From: an uncultured Pseudomonadota bacterium
GTDB taxonomy: Bacteria; Pseudomonadota; Gammaproteobacteria; Burkholderiales; Rhodocyclaceae
Direction: 5' to 3'
Assembly (NCBI GenBank): GCA_946479855.1
Contig: CAMLHL010000003.1
Coordinates: 16,763-80,762, forward strand
Length of the DNA: 64,000 nucleotides
The notes beneath the pieces are model-generated. The model saw nothing but the letters and a program-made list of their open reading frames with translations, searched no databases and had not been told where the DNA came from. This document shows positions 8,681-16,971 of this stretch, one piece after another (position 1 is the first letter of the stretch; each line of letters begins with the position of its first letter). Both the position numbers and the translations under genes were made by a program.

Positions 8681-10033
8681 TCAGGTAGGCAAATCGAAGC
8701 CCTTCAGCTTGCGGAACATATCTACTGCGTAGGAGTCGGTCATGCCGGCAACGAAATCGGCCACCTGCAGCAGGCGGATGTAGGGGTCGGCATCCGGCTC
8801 GCCGCCATGGCCGAGAAACTGGGTGGGCAAGAGCTTGAGCAGCATGCGTTCGCGGGTCGTGAAGCGGACCCCCTCGACCCCTGCCCTCGCCTCGACCGCA
8901 TTGGTAAACAAGCCCAGCAAGGCGCCGAGCACCTCGAAGCCGGCGGTTTCGATCTCCAGCGCCGGCCGGGCGGTGTAGATGGTGTCCTTGGCCAACTTGA
9001 GAATCGCCTGCAGGGGGTGGGCGATCGGTGAATTTTCGAGCAGTTCGTCGTCGAACTCGCCGCTCAGGATGGCATTCTCGTTTTCCAGGAAGACCGCCGC
9101 GGCGCTTTCCAGCAACCGGCCGATGGCCTTGGCACGCAGGTATTCGAGGCGCTCCTTCGGGTCGTGCAGGCGATCCAGCCGGCCGCCGCTGACCGTGTTG
9201 CCGGCCAAGTCGCCGAGCAGGCATTCGGCGTCCTTGTAGGGCACGAAACCGAGCCGGGCGGCGTCTTCCAGATCGACGATCAGGTAGCAGGTGTCGTCGG
9301 CCACCTCGACCAGGAAGGCCAACGGATGGCGCCGCCAGGCAGTGCCGGGAATTCGCTCGACCAGGCCGGTCGACCGTGCGACTTGGCGGAAATTGTCGAT
9401 GTCCTGCTGGAAGAAACCGAACTTCTTGCCGCTCTTGCCGTCGAGTTCGTTCTCCAGATGCGACGGCCGCGGATACTTGGTGAAGGTCGCCAGCACGGCG
9501 CTGCTCAATTGCAGCCCCCCCGGATTGGCCGGGCTCTGCAGCCGGCTGACAATGCGAAAGCCCTGGGCGTTGCCCTCGTAGCGCTCGAAGTCGGCCTTCT
9601 GGGCGGGCGTGAAGTCGTGACGCTCGAGCAGGCCGGAATTGCGGAACCACTCGCGGATGGCATCCTCGCCGGCATGGCCGAAGGGCGGGTTGCCGATGTC
9701 GTGGGCCAGACAGGCGGCAGCGACGATCGCCCCAAAATCACCCGACTCGACATGCTGCAGGCCGTGCCGGGCGATGATCTCGCGGCCGACCACGGCGCCC
9801 AGCGAGCGGCCGACGCAACTGGCTTCCAGGCTATGTGTCAGGCGGGTGCGGACATAATCGCTCTTGGAAAGCGGGAATACCTGCGTCTTGTCCTTCATGC
9901 GCCGGAAGGCGGAAGTAAAGACGATGCGGTCGTAGTCCTGCTGGAACGCCGTGCGTTCGGCCGTTCCCGGCGCCCGGCCGGCGCCCAGGCGTTCGCTCGA
10001 CAGCAGTTTTTCCCAGATTTTTCGTTGGCCCAT
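8681..10033 (-). CDS. dgt: dGTPase-like HD-domain deoxynucleotide triphosphohydrolase
   Basis: 450-residue HD-superfamily enzyme of the dGTP triphosphohydrolase family, which releases tripolyphosphate from dNTPs and so affects dNTP pools. Metal-binding residues are visible in RTRLTHSLEA (His) and AHDIGNPPFGHAGE (His-Asp). The N-terminus (RTAFQQDYDRIVFTSAFRRMKDKTQVFPL) is characteristic. It lies 35 bases downstream of the thioesterase gene on the same strand and is probably co-transcribed with it. The biochemical preference (dGTP or other dNTPs) cannot be read from the sequence. Confidence 0.9.
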   Translation of the reverse strand: MGQRKIWEKLLSSERLGAGRAPGTAERTAFQQDYDRIVFTSAFRRMKDKTQVFPLSKSDYVRTRLTHSLEASCVGRSLGAVVGREIIARHGLQHVESGDFGAIVAAACLAHDIGNPPFGHAGEDAIREWFRNSGLLERHDFTPAQKADFERYEGNAQGFRIVSRLQSPANPGGLQLSSAVLATFTKYPRPSHLENELDGKSGKKFGFFQQDIDNFRQVARSTGLVERIPGTAWRRHPLAFLVEVADDTCYLIVDLEDAARLGFVPYKDAECLLGDLAGNTVSGGRLDRLHDPKERLEYLRAKAIGRLLESAAAVFLENENAILSGEFDDELLENSPIAHPLQAILKLAKDTIYTARPALEIETAGFEVLGALLGLFTNAVEARAGVEGVRFTTRERMLLKLLPTQFLGHGGEPDADPYIRLLQVADFVAGMTDSYAVDMFRKLKGFDLPT

Positions 10034-10068
10034 GCTCTTTGGATTCGACGATGCGATGGGCTGCGAGT

Positions 10069-10479
10069 TTATCCTGCTTCCAGCGCTCTCCGCACGTGAT
10101 CCGGCACCGGCACCGATTTCCCGGTCAGCGTATTCATCCAGACCACCTTGGCGGCGCCTTCGGCATAAAGCTTTTCGTCGCCCTCGATGCGCATTTCAAC
10201 ATAGGTCTGGAAACTGGAGCGGCCGATGGTGCCGACAAAGGTGCGCACCTCGACCAGCCCCGGGTAAGTCATCGGCACCAGGAAGGTGCAGCTGGCGTTG
10301 ATGATCACCGGCCCGTCGCCACCCGGCCGGACCTGGAGGCCCATCTGCTCCAGCCACTCGACCCGCGCCTGCTCCATGTAGCGGAAATAGACGGTGTTAT
10401 TGACGTGCCCGTAGGCATCCATGTCGCCCCAGCGGATGGGCATTTTCGTGACGTGGATAAGTTTCTTGCGATGTTCCAT
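10069..10479 (-). CDS. Acyl-CoA thioesterase, hot-dog fold (YbgC/FadM type)
   Basis: 136-residue single hot-dog domain. The signature WGDMDAYGHVNNTVYFRYMEQAR contains the catalytic Asp19 of the 4-hydroxybenzoyl-CoA thioesterase/YbgC family. Such enzymes hydrolyse acyl-CoA; the chain specificity is unknown. It is divergent from the ETF-QO gene, with 84 bases between the two starts, which is consistent with a link to fatty-acid oxidation but does not prove it. Confidence 0.85.
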   Translation of the reverse strand: MEHRKKLIHVTKMPIRWGDMDAYGHVNNTVYFRYMEQARVEWLEQMGLQVRPGGDGPVIINASCTFLVPMTYPGLVEVRTFVGTIGRSSFQTYVEMRIEGDEKLYAEGAAKVVWMNTLTGKSVPVPDHVRRALEAG

Positions 10480-10563
10480 AAGGCTATTCTTTCAGGGGTT
10501 GCCGAATATTTTTCCATACTGTACCGTATTGAAAACAGACCCACAATAATTCAAGGAAACAGC

Positions 10564-12210
10564 ATGCAACGCGAATCCATGGAGTTCGACGTCGTCATCG
10601 TCGGCGGCGGCCCGGCCGGGCTGGCCTCGGCGATCCGCCTGAAACAGCGGGCCGCCGAGCAAGGCCGCGAGCTCTCGGTCTGCCTGATCGAAAAAGGGGC
10701 CGAGATCGGTGCCCATATCCTTTCCGGCGCCGTCATGGACCCGCGCGCCCTGTCCGAACTGCTGCCGAACTGGCAGCAAGACGGCGCCCCGCTCAATGCG
10801 CCGGTGACCGAGGACCGTTTCTTCATCCTCAGCGAAGACGCTTCGACCCGGGTGCCGAACAGCCTGTTGCCCAAGTGCTTCCACAACGAAGGCAACTACG
10901 TCATCTCGCTGGGCAATCTCTGCCGCTGGCTGGGCGAACAGGCCGAGGCGCTCGGCGTCGACATCTACCCCGGCTTTGCCGGCGCCGAAGTGCTGTTCGA
11001 CGAGAACGGCGCCGTCAAGGGCGTCGCCACCGGCGACATGGGCCGCCACCGCGACGGCTCCGAAGGCCCCAACTTCCAGCCGGGCATGGAACTGCACGGC
11101 AAATATACCTTTTTCGCCGAAGGCTGCCGCGGCCATCTCGGCAAGCAGCTCGAAGCGCACTTCAAGCTGCGCGACGACGTCGATCCGCAAACCTACGGCA
11201 TCGGTCTCAAGGAACTGTGGGAAATCCAGCCGGAAAATCATCAGCCCGGTCTGGTCGTCCATAGCGGCGGCTGGCCGATGGACAACGCCACCTACGGCGG
11301 TGGCTTCCTCTATCACCTGGAGGACAACCAAGTCGCCGTCGGTTTCGTCGTCGGCCTCGGCTACAGCAACCCGCACCTCTCGCCCTACGAGGAATTCCAG
11401 CGTTACAAGACGCATCCGGAAATCCGCAAATTCCTCGCCGGCGGCAAGCGCATTGCCTACGGCGCCCGGGCGCTGACCGCCGGTGGCCTGCAATCGCTGC
11501 CCAAGCTGGTGTTCCCCGGCGGCGTGCTGGTCGGCGACGATGCAGGATTCCTCAACGCCGCCCGCATCAAGGGTTCGCACTGCGCCATCAAGTCCGGCAT
11601 GCTGGCCGCCGAAGCCTGCTTCGATGCCTTGGCCGAAGAACGCCAGCGCGACGAATTGAGCACCTACCCGGCCGCCTTCAAAAAGAGCTGGCTGTTCGAC
11701 GAACTGCACCAGGCACGCAATTTCAAGCCATGGATGAACAAGGGCCTGAAGCTCGGGTCGATCATGTTCGGTATCGACCAGATCATTTTCGGCGGCAAGG
11801 CGCCGTGGACCCTGCACAACCGCACGCCCGACCACGCCAAGCTGAAGCCGGCCGCCGCATGCGCGCCGATCGCCTACCCGAAACCGGATGGCGTGATCAC
11901 TTTCGATCGCCTGTCCTCGGTCTTTCTGTCCAGCACCAATCACGAGGAAGATCAGCCCTGCCATCTGCAGTTAAAGGATGCCACGGTCCCCGTCTCCGTC
12001 AATCTGGCGCAATACGACGCACCTGAGCAACGCTACTGTCCGGCCGGCGTCTATGAGATCCTGCGCGACGACAACGGCGGCAACCCGCGCCTGCAGATCA
12101 ACGCGCAGAACTGCGTGCACTGCAAGACCTGCGATATCAAGGACCCGACGCAGAACATCAACTGGGTCGTGCCGCAGGGCGGCGAAGGGCCAACCTACCC
12201 GAATATGTAG
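10564..12210 (+). CDS. Electron transfer flavoprotein-ubiquinone oxidoreductase
   Basis: 548-residue membrane-associated flavoprotein that passes electrons from reduced ETF (fatty-acid and amino-acid oxidation) to ubiquinone. The N-terminal FAD-binding Rossmann motif is VVIVGGGPAGLASAIRL. GDDAGFLNAARIKGSHCAIKSG marks the second FAD segment. The C-terminal 4Fe-4S domain carries cysteines in RYCPAGVYE and NCVHCKTCDIKDPTQNINW. AAGGA precedes the ATG. Length and domain order agree with the family. An imperfect hairpin at 12226-12251 after the stop may be a weak terminator. Confidence 0.96.
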   Translation: MQRESMEFDVVIVGGGPAGLASAIRLKQRAAEQGRELSVCLIEKGAEIGAHILSGAVMDPRALSELLPNWQQDGAPLNAPVTEDRFFILSEDASTRVPNSLLPKCFHNEGNYVISLGNLCRWLGEQAEALGVDIYPGFAGAEVLFDENGAVKGVATGDMGRHRDGSEGPNFQPGMELHGKYTFFAEGCRGHLGKQLEAHFKLRDDVDPQTYGIGLKELWEIQPENHQPGLVVHSGGWPMDNATYGGGFLYHLEDNQVAVGFVVGLGYSNPHLSPYEEFQRYKTHPEIRKFLAGGKRIAYGARALTAGGLQSLPKLVFPGGVLVGDDAGFLNAARIKGSHCAIKSGMLAAEACFDALAEERQRDELSTYPAAFKKSWLFDELHQARNFKPWMNKGLKLGSIMFGIDQIIFGGKAPWTLHNRTPDHAKLKPAAACAPIAYPKPDGVITFDRLSSVFLSSTNHEEDQPCHLQLKDATVPVSVNLAQYDAPEQRYCPAGVYEILRDDNGGNPRLQINAQNCVHCKTCDIKDPTQNINWVVPQGGEGPTYPNM

Positions 12211-12260
12211 GATGTCGGCCGAAACCACGTTCGCATGCCGCGAAACGTGATTTCCCGGTT

Positions 12261-12266
12261 TATAAT
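12261..12266 (+). promoter_or_regulatory. Probable -10 element of fabI
   Basis: A perfect TATAAT lies 33 bases before the fabI ATG. No strong -35 hexamer is seen at 17 bases, so the promoter assignment rests on the -10 alone. Confidence 0.5.
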
Positions 12267-12298
12267 CCGCTGGCTAAACCCCAAAGGGAGAACAACAC

Positions 12299-13096
12299 AT
12301 GGGCTTTCTCGCCGACAAGAAAATTCTGATCACCGGTCTGCTGTCCAAGCACTCCATCGCCTACGGCATCGCCAAGGCCTGCCACCGTGAAGGCGCGCAA
12401 CTCGCCTTCACCTACCAGAACGAGCGCTTCGAAGACCGTATCAAGAAGTTCGCTGCCGAATTTAGCAGCGACATCACCATTCCGGTCGACGTTGCCAGTG
12501 ATGAACAAATCACCAACCTGTTCGTCGAACTCGCCAAGCGCTGGGACGGCCTGGACGGCCTGGTGCACTCCATTGCCTACGCCCCGACCGAAGCGATCGA
12601 AGGCGATTTCCTGAACGGCATCTCGCGCGAGGCCTTCCGCATCGCCCACGAGATCTCGTCGTACAGCTACCCGGCGCTGGTCAAGGCCGCCCGGCCGATG
12701 ATGCAGGGCCGCAAGAGCGCCGCACTGGCCCTCTCCTATCTCGGCGCCGAGCGCACCATGCCGAACTACAACACCATGGGCCTGGCCAAGGCCAGCCTCG
12801 AAGCGGCCACCCGCTACCTGGCTTTCTGCCTCGGCCCTGAAGGCATCCGCGCCAACGCCATCTCGGCCGGTCCGATCAAGACTCTGGCCGCTTCCGGCAT
12901 CGGCAATTTCGGCAAGCTGCTCGCCTACAACTCGCACAATGCCCCGCTGCGCCGCAACGTGACCATCGAAGAAGTCGGCAACGCCGCCGCCTTCATGCTC
13001 TCCGACCTGGCCAGCGGCATCACCGGCGAAATCCTCTATGTCGACGGCGGCATGAACACCACCGCTCTCGGCAACGCCGACCCGCTGCCGGCCTGA
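12299..13096 (+). CDS. fabI: Enoyl-[acyl-carrier-protein] reductase (NADH)
   Basis: 265-residue short-chain dehydrogenase that catalyses the last reductive step of fatty-acid elongation. It has the FabI-type NAD motif [17 protein letters not shown], a catalytic Tyr157-x6-Lys164 in [11 protein letters not shown], and Tyr147 in SYLGAER. This is the triclosan-target type of reductase. GGGAGA precedes the ATG. It is monocistronic, with a promoter-like TATAAT upstream and a strong terminator downstream. Confidence 0.97.
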   Translation: MGFLADKKILITGLLSKHSIAYGIAKACHREGAQLAFTYQNERFEDRIKKFAAEFSSDITIPVDVASDEQITNLFVELAKRWDGLDGLVHSIAYAPTEAIEGDFLNGISREAFRIAHEISSYSYPALVKAARPMMQGRKSAALALSYLGAERTMPNYNTMGLAKASLEAATRYLAFCLGPEGIRANAISAGPIKTLAASGIGNFGKLLAYNSHNAPLRRNVTIEEVGNAAAFMLSDLASGITGEILYVDGGMNTTALGNADPLPA

Positions 13097-13103
13097 GCCA
13101 TGG

Positions 13104-13134
13104 GCTGCGGTCGACCCGCGCCAAGCCCGAAAAA
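13104..13134 (-). repeat. Dispersed GTYGACCGYAGC element joined to the fabI terminator
   Basis: Exact core GTCGACCGCAGC (13104-13115, minus strand), with a T5 tract 14 bases upstream at 13130-13134. That tract is the first arm of the fabI terminator hairpin, so element and terminator share bases. Confidence 0.8.
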
Positions 13135-13158
13135 CGACCCGCCCGCGGGTCGTTTTTT
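13130..13158 (+). terminator. Rho-independent terminator after fabI
   Basis: The 13-base arms 13130-13142 and 13145-13157 are perfectly complementary and GC-rich at the inner end, followed by a T run. The outer A/T flanks make it usable in both directions, so it may also stop transcripts of the converging TSUP exporter gene. Confidence 0.9.
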
Positions 13159-13198
13159 ATTGCCCGACCCCCAGGGCAGCGTTGCACGCTATTCGGCA

Positions 13199-13960
13199 CT
13201 AGCCCAGGCAGCGCAGCATCAAGGCCAGTCCGCTCAGGACCAACAAACCGTTGAGCAGGACGAACAGCTGCTCCCGCGACAGCCGCAAATCCAGATGGCG
13301 GCCCAGCCACATCCCCGTATAAGCCGCCGGCGCGAGCAATAGCACCGTACCCAGCAAGGCGCTATCGATCAGGCCGGCCAGGCTGCACAGCAGCACCCGC
13401 CAGGCCGTCGACAGCGCGATCAGCACCGCCTGCGTCGCCCGGAAGGCATCCCGCTCGAGCCGGCGCTCCAGATAGCTGGCATAGACAAAACCGCCGCTGC
13501 CGAACAAGCCGCCCAGAAATCCACCGAACAAACCGATGCCGAGAGCCGTGTACGACCGGTGTTGTGTTCCCTTCCGCCCGGTACCTTGTGAGCGCAGGCC
13601 GCGGCAGCCCTGCGCCATCACAAAAATGCCGAGCAACGCAGCCATCACCTGGAGTGGCAGCCAGGCCAGCGCCAGCACCCCGGCGACCTGGCCGAGCAAC
13701 ATGCTCGGCAACAGGCGGTAGAGTTCGCTACGGTCAACGGCCTGACGCGCCCGAAAACCACGCGCCGCCGAGCCGACACAGTCGAGCATCGCCAGCAGCG
13801 GAATGACCTGCGCCACCGGCATCACCATGGCCAGCGGCGCACTGGCCAGCAGTCCCGAGCCGAAGCCGACCAGGCTGAATACCAGATAGGCCAGCACCAG
13901 CGTGGCAACGGCCAGAAGCAGCAGTGATGGCAAATTGAAATCGAGCAGCCCGATCCCCAT
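13199..13960 (-). CDS. TSUP family membrane transporter (TauE/SafE type)
   Basis: 253-residue integral membrane protein with about eight hydrophobic helices and the family's two internal glycine-rich repeats (FSLVGFGSGLLAS and GLFGGFLGGLFGSGGFVY). Members export or import sulfur-containing organic anions such as sulfite or sulfoacetate; the substrate here is unknown. It is divergent from a LysR-type regulator with a 91-base AT-rich spacer, the arrangement expected for local control. Confidence 0.85.
   Translation of the reverse strand: MGIGLLDFNLPSLLLLAVATLVLAYLVFSLVGFGSGLLASAPLAMVMPVAQVIPLLAMLDCVGSAARGFRARQAVDRSELYRLLPSMLLGQVAGVLALAWLPLQVMAALLGIFVMAQGCRGLRSQGTGRKGTQHRSYTALGIGLFGGFLGGLFGSGGFVYASYLERRLERDAFRATQAVLIALSTAWRVLLCSLAGLIDSALLGTVLLLAPAAYTGMWLGRHLDLRLSREQLFVLLNGLLVLSGLALMLRCLG
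13727..13757 (-). repeat. Dispersed GTYGACCGYAGC element in the TSUP gene
   Basis: Exact core GTTGACCGTAGC (13727-13738, minus strand), with TTTT 15 bases upstream at 13754-13757. The flank TTTTCGGGC resembles that of the copy at 13104. Confidence 0.8.
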
Positions 13961-14051
13961 ACATTTCTCCGCTTGAACAATACGCTGAGTATGTCGGTGG
14001 CCAACCTATAATACGAATATCAAATATCTACCGCTGAGATACCAAAAAAGC

Positions 14052-14933
14052 ATGCCAAGCCTGCGCCAGATCCGTTACTTCCTGACCGTTGCCGAGCTCG
14101 GCGGATTCACTGCTGCGGCCCGCCAACTGTTCATTGCCCAGCCGGCCCTCAGCCGCCAGATCGCACAGATGGAGGAGGAGATCGGCTTTGCCCTGTTCAC
14201 GCGCGAAGCCCGCGGCGTTCGCCTGACGGCTGCCGGCGAGCAGTTCCGGAACCGGGTAGCCGGTCTCGAAAAATCGCTGCTCGCGGCCGTCGAGGAAAGC
14301 CGGCAGCTCGATCGCGGAGAAGGCGGCGTCTTGCGTCTGCTGCATTCCAGTTCGCTACCGATCGATCGCTTGATGCCGGCCATCCGGCGCTTTGTCGATC
14401 ACGCCCCGCATGCCCGGATCGATCTGGATCGTCTGTCGTCGGAACAGCAGATGACGGAAATCGCTGCCGGCAAAGCCGATCTCGGGGTCATTCGTCTGCC
14501 CGTGCTGCGCCGCGACCCCGGGGTCCGCCTCCAGGAACTGCCGGCCGAGCGCCTGTGGGCCGCATTGCCCACTGGCCACCATCTGGCCGCCAGGGATTCC
14601 CTGCTGCTCGCCGAACTCGCCGATGAACCTTTCGTTTCGGCCGTACATCGCGAGCGCGGCGGACTGGCCAGACAGGTCACCGATCTCTGCCTCGCCCGCG
14701 GCTTTGTGCCGCGCCTCGCCCCGGTGATTTCCCGCAAGACATCGATGCTTTCCCTGGTCGCCAGCAATTTCGGCATCGCGCTGGTTCCGGAAAGCATGAT
14801 TCCCCTGGCGGGCAAGGCCGTGGTTTTCGTGCCGCTGGCCGATGCCGATGCCAGCGCCCGTGCCGCACTGGTCACTCCGCTCGATTGCTCACCGCTGGCC
14901 CAGCGTTTTATCGCTCTACTGCTCCCGCCATGA
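14052..14933 (+). CDS. LysR-family transcriptional regulator
   Basis: 293-residue regulator with an N-terminal winged helix-turn-helix (LRQIRYFLTVAELGGFTAAA, then QPALSRQIAQMEEEIG) and a C-terminal periplasmic-binding-like effector domain. It probably controls the divergent TSUP transporter gene at 13199-13960, as LysR regulators usually act on the divergent neighbour. The spacer contains an AT-rich stretch (CCTATAATACGAATATCAAA) that could hold promoter and operator. The effector is unknown. Confidence 0.9.
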   Translation: MPSLRQIRYFLTVAELGGFTAAARQLFIAQPALSRQIAQMEEEIGFALFTREARGVRLTAAGEQFRNRVAGLEKSLLAAVEESRQLDRGEGGVLRLLHSSSLPIDRLMPAIRRFVDHAPHARIDLDRLSSEQQMTEIAAGKADLGVIRLPVLRRDPGVRLQELPAERLWAALPTGHHLAARDSLLLAELADEPFVSAVHRERGGLARQVTDLCLARGFVPRLAPVISRKTSMLSLVASNFGIALVPESMIPLAGKAVVFVPLADADASARAALVTPLDCSPLAQRFIALLLPP

Positions 14934-14950
14934 AAAAATGCCGGCCATAA

Positions 14951-14974
14951 AAAAGCGGGCCGCAGCCCGCTTTT
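14951..14974. terminator. Bidirectional terminator between the LysR gene and ppiD
   Basis: Perfect 10-base arms AAAAGCGGGC and GCCCGCTTTT with a four-base loop between two converging genes. A/T runs flank both sides, so it can serve both transcripts. Confidence 0.9.
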
Positions 14975-14992
14975 CGCGACGCCAAACGGCGC

Positions 14993-16879
14993 TTACTTGT
15001 CCTTCGCTTCCAGTGCCGCCTGATTGATGTCCACCTGGTAGCGGCTACGCAGGGCGGCCAGGTAGAGCTGCACTTCCTCTTGCGCAACCAGATTGCCCAG
15101 TTGCTGCAGCATCGCCTGCTTGCGGGCGGCATCCAACTGCTCGCCGGCCGTCACCTTGGTCAGCTTGAACAGCGCATAACCGGCTCCCGGCAGTTCGATA
15201 CCGGCATAAGCGGGCAATTTGGTCGTATCGATCCGGAAAACCGACTGGGCGGCAGGCTGCGACAACTGGCTGGCATCAAGACGCGACACGGTTTTGGCGG
15301 CACCCCAGGTCAGCTTGTCATCGCCCTTTTTCAGGGCTTCCAGGTGGGCTTCGCCATCCTTGGCCGCCAGCGCCTGTGCTTCCTTGCGCTTCAGCATGGT
15401 CTCGATTGGCCCCTTGACGCTCTCGAAGGGCTGCAGGGCCGCCGGCTTGTAATCGGTAATGCGTGCCGCGACCAGCGTGTTCGGGGCGATTTCAACCGCC
15501 TCGGTATTGCGCCGGTTCTTGACTGAATCTTCCGAGAACAGCGCGGCCAGCACCTTCTCGTTGCCGAGCGGGCCGTTGGCCGGGTTAGCCTGACGGCCGA
15601 GCCACTCGGACTGCTTGACGGTCAACTTGAACTTGTCGGCCACTGGCTTGAGACTGTCCGCCTGCTCATAAACCGTGTTGCTGAAAGTTTCGGCAGCTTC
15701 GGCAAACTTGCGGGCAGCGCCGGTCTTCTTGAGTTCGGCCTCGATCTCACCGCGGACGTCGGCCAGCGGCTTTTCCTTGGCAGCGTGGATAGCGGTCAGC
15801 TTGATGATGTGGAAACCGAAATCGGACTCGACGACGCCGGAGATTTCGCCCTCCTTGAGGGCAAAGGCCGTATCCTCGAAAGGCTTGACCATCATGCCGC
15901 GACCGAAGAAACCGAGATCGCCGCCCTTGGAGGCCGAGCCCGGATCGTCGGAATTCTTTTTGGCCAGATCCTCGAAGGCGGCCGGATTCTTCCGGACTTC
16001 CTTGAGGAGTTCCTCGGCCTTGGCTTTCGCCTTGTCCTTGCCGAGCTTTTCGGAAGCGACCAGGATATGGCTGGCCCGGCGCTCCTCGGCCTGGCGGAAA
16101 CGATCCTTGTTGCCGTCGTACCAGGCCTTGACCTCGGCATCGGTAACCGCCAGCTGGCTGCCGATGGCTTCCATCGACAGCACCACGTACTCGGCCTTGG
16201 CCTGCTCCGGCATTTCGAACTGCTTGCCGTTCTCATCGTAGAACTTCTTGGCAGCGCCATCGGCCAGCTTGACCTTGTCGAGATAATTGTCGAGGTTGAG
16301 GCGATACTCGACAACCTCGCGCTTCTCGGTCTGCAACGCCAGCAGACGGTCGCTAACCGCGCGGGCAACGATACCGGATTGTCCGACGGCACCCGCCAGT
16401 TGCTGCAGGGTCAGATCCTGGCGCAGCTGGGCTTCGAAGCTGGCTGGCGACATGCCCTGGGCACGCAGGGCCGCTTCGTAGCGTTCGGCCGAAAATTTGC
16501 CATCCACCTTGAACGCTTCGATCGAGCCGATCATCTGGCGCACCGCTTCGTCGCTGGCGAACATGCGCTTCTTGCCGGCTTCAACCAGCAGCAGGCGCTG
16601 GTTGATCAGGTCGTCAAGGATCGCCTTGCGGGCTTCCGGCTGGTCCAGCATCTTGGGATCGAACTTGTCACCCAGCTGGGCGCGCAGGCGGTCCTGCTGT
16701 TCGCGCAAGGTCTGCTGGAATTGTTGCTGGGTAATCTTGACGTCGCCGATCTTGGCGACATCATTGCCGGCTCCGGAATTGCGCATGTAGGAATCGACAC
16801 CGAAAAAGGCAAACGGCAGTGTGATCAGCGCGAGAAAAACCTGGACGATTCTTTTGTTGTTGCGGACTGCGTCGAACAT
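14993..16879 (-). CDS. ppiD: Periplasmic folding chaperone PpiD (SurA-like peptidyl-prolyl isomerase)
   Basis: 628-residue inner-membrane-anchored chaperone for newly exported proteins. A single N-terminal helix (residues 12-30, VQVFLALITLPFAFFGVDSY) anchors it. This is followed by a SurA-like N domain, a parvulin/PPIC domain (RASHILVASEKLGKDKAKAK to GDLGFFGRGMMVKPFEDTAF, ending SDFGFHIIKL) and a C-terminal domain. Size and order match PpiD. It appears monocistronic, with its terminator shared with the LysR gene. Confidence 0.92.
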   Translation of the reverse strand: MFDAVRNNKRIVQVFLALITLPFAFFGVDSYMRNSGAGNDVAKIGDVKITQQQFQQTLREQQDRLRAQLGDKFDPKMLDQPEARKAILDDLINQRLLLVEAGKKRMFASDEAVRQMIGSIEAFKVDGKFSAERYEAALRAQGMSPASFEAQLRQDLTLQQLAGAVGQSGIVARAVSDRLLALQTEKREVVEYRLNLDNYLDKVKLADGAAKKFYDENGKQFEMPEQAKAEYVVLSMEAIGSQLAVTDAEVKAWYDGNKDRFRQAEERRASHILVASEKLGKDKAKAKAEELLKEVRKNPAAFEDLAKKNSDDPGSASKGGDLGFFGRGMMVKPFEDTAFALKEGEISGVVESDFGFHIIKLTAIHAAKEKPLADVRGEIEAELKKTGAARKFAEAAETFSNTVYEQADSLKPVADKFKLTVKQSEWLGRQANPANGPLGNEKVLAALFSEDSVKNRRNTEAVEIAPNTLVAARITDYKPAALQPFESVKGPIETMLKRKEAQALAAKDGEAHLEALKKGDDKLTWGAAKTVSRLDASQLSQPAAQSVFRIDTTKLPAYAGIELPGAGYALFKLTKVTAGEQLDAARKQAMLQQLGNLVAQEEVQLYLAALRSRYQVDINQAALEAKDK

Positions 16880-16971
16880 GAGCAGAAAAATCCTTGAATG
16901 CGTTCAAAAAGGCAAAGGCGGCTTGCCAAAAAGGGGCAATGATACCGTAGATTGATGCTTGCCAATTTGAT

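Noticed and set aside
9361..9380. GGTCGACCGTGCG in dgt as another copy of the dispersed element
   Set aside because: The core diverges at its 3' end and there is no A/T tract at the usual distance.
10519..10534. CTGTAC between the thioesterase and ETF-QO genes as a LexA box
   Set aside because: The second half-site reads GAAA, not ACAG.
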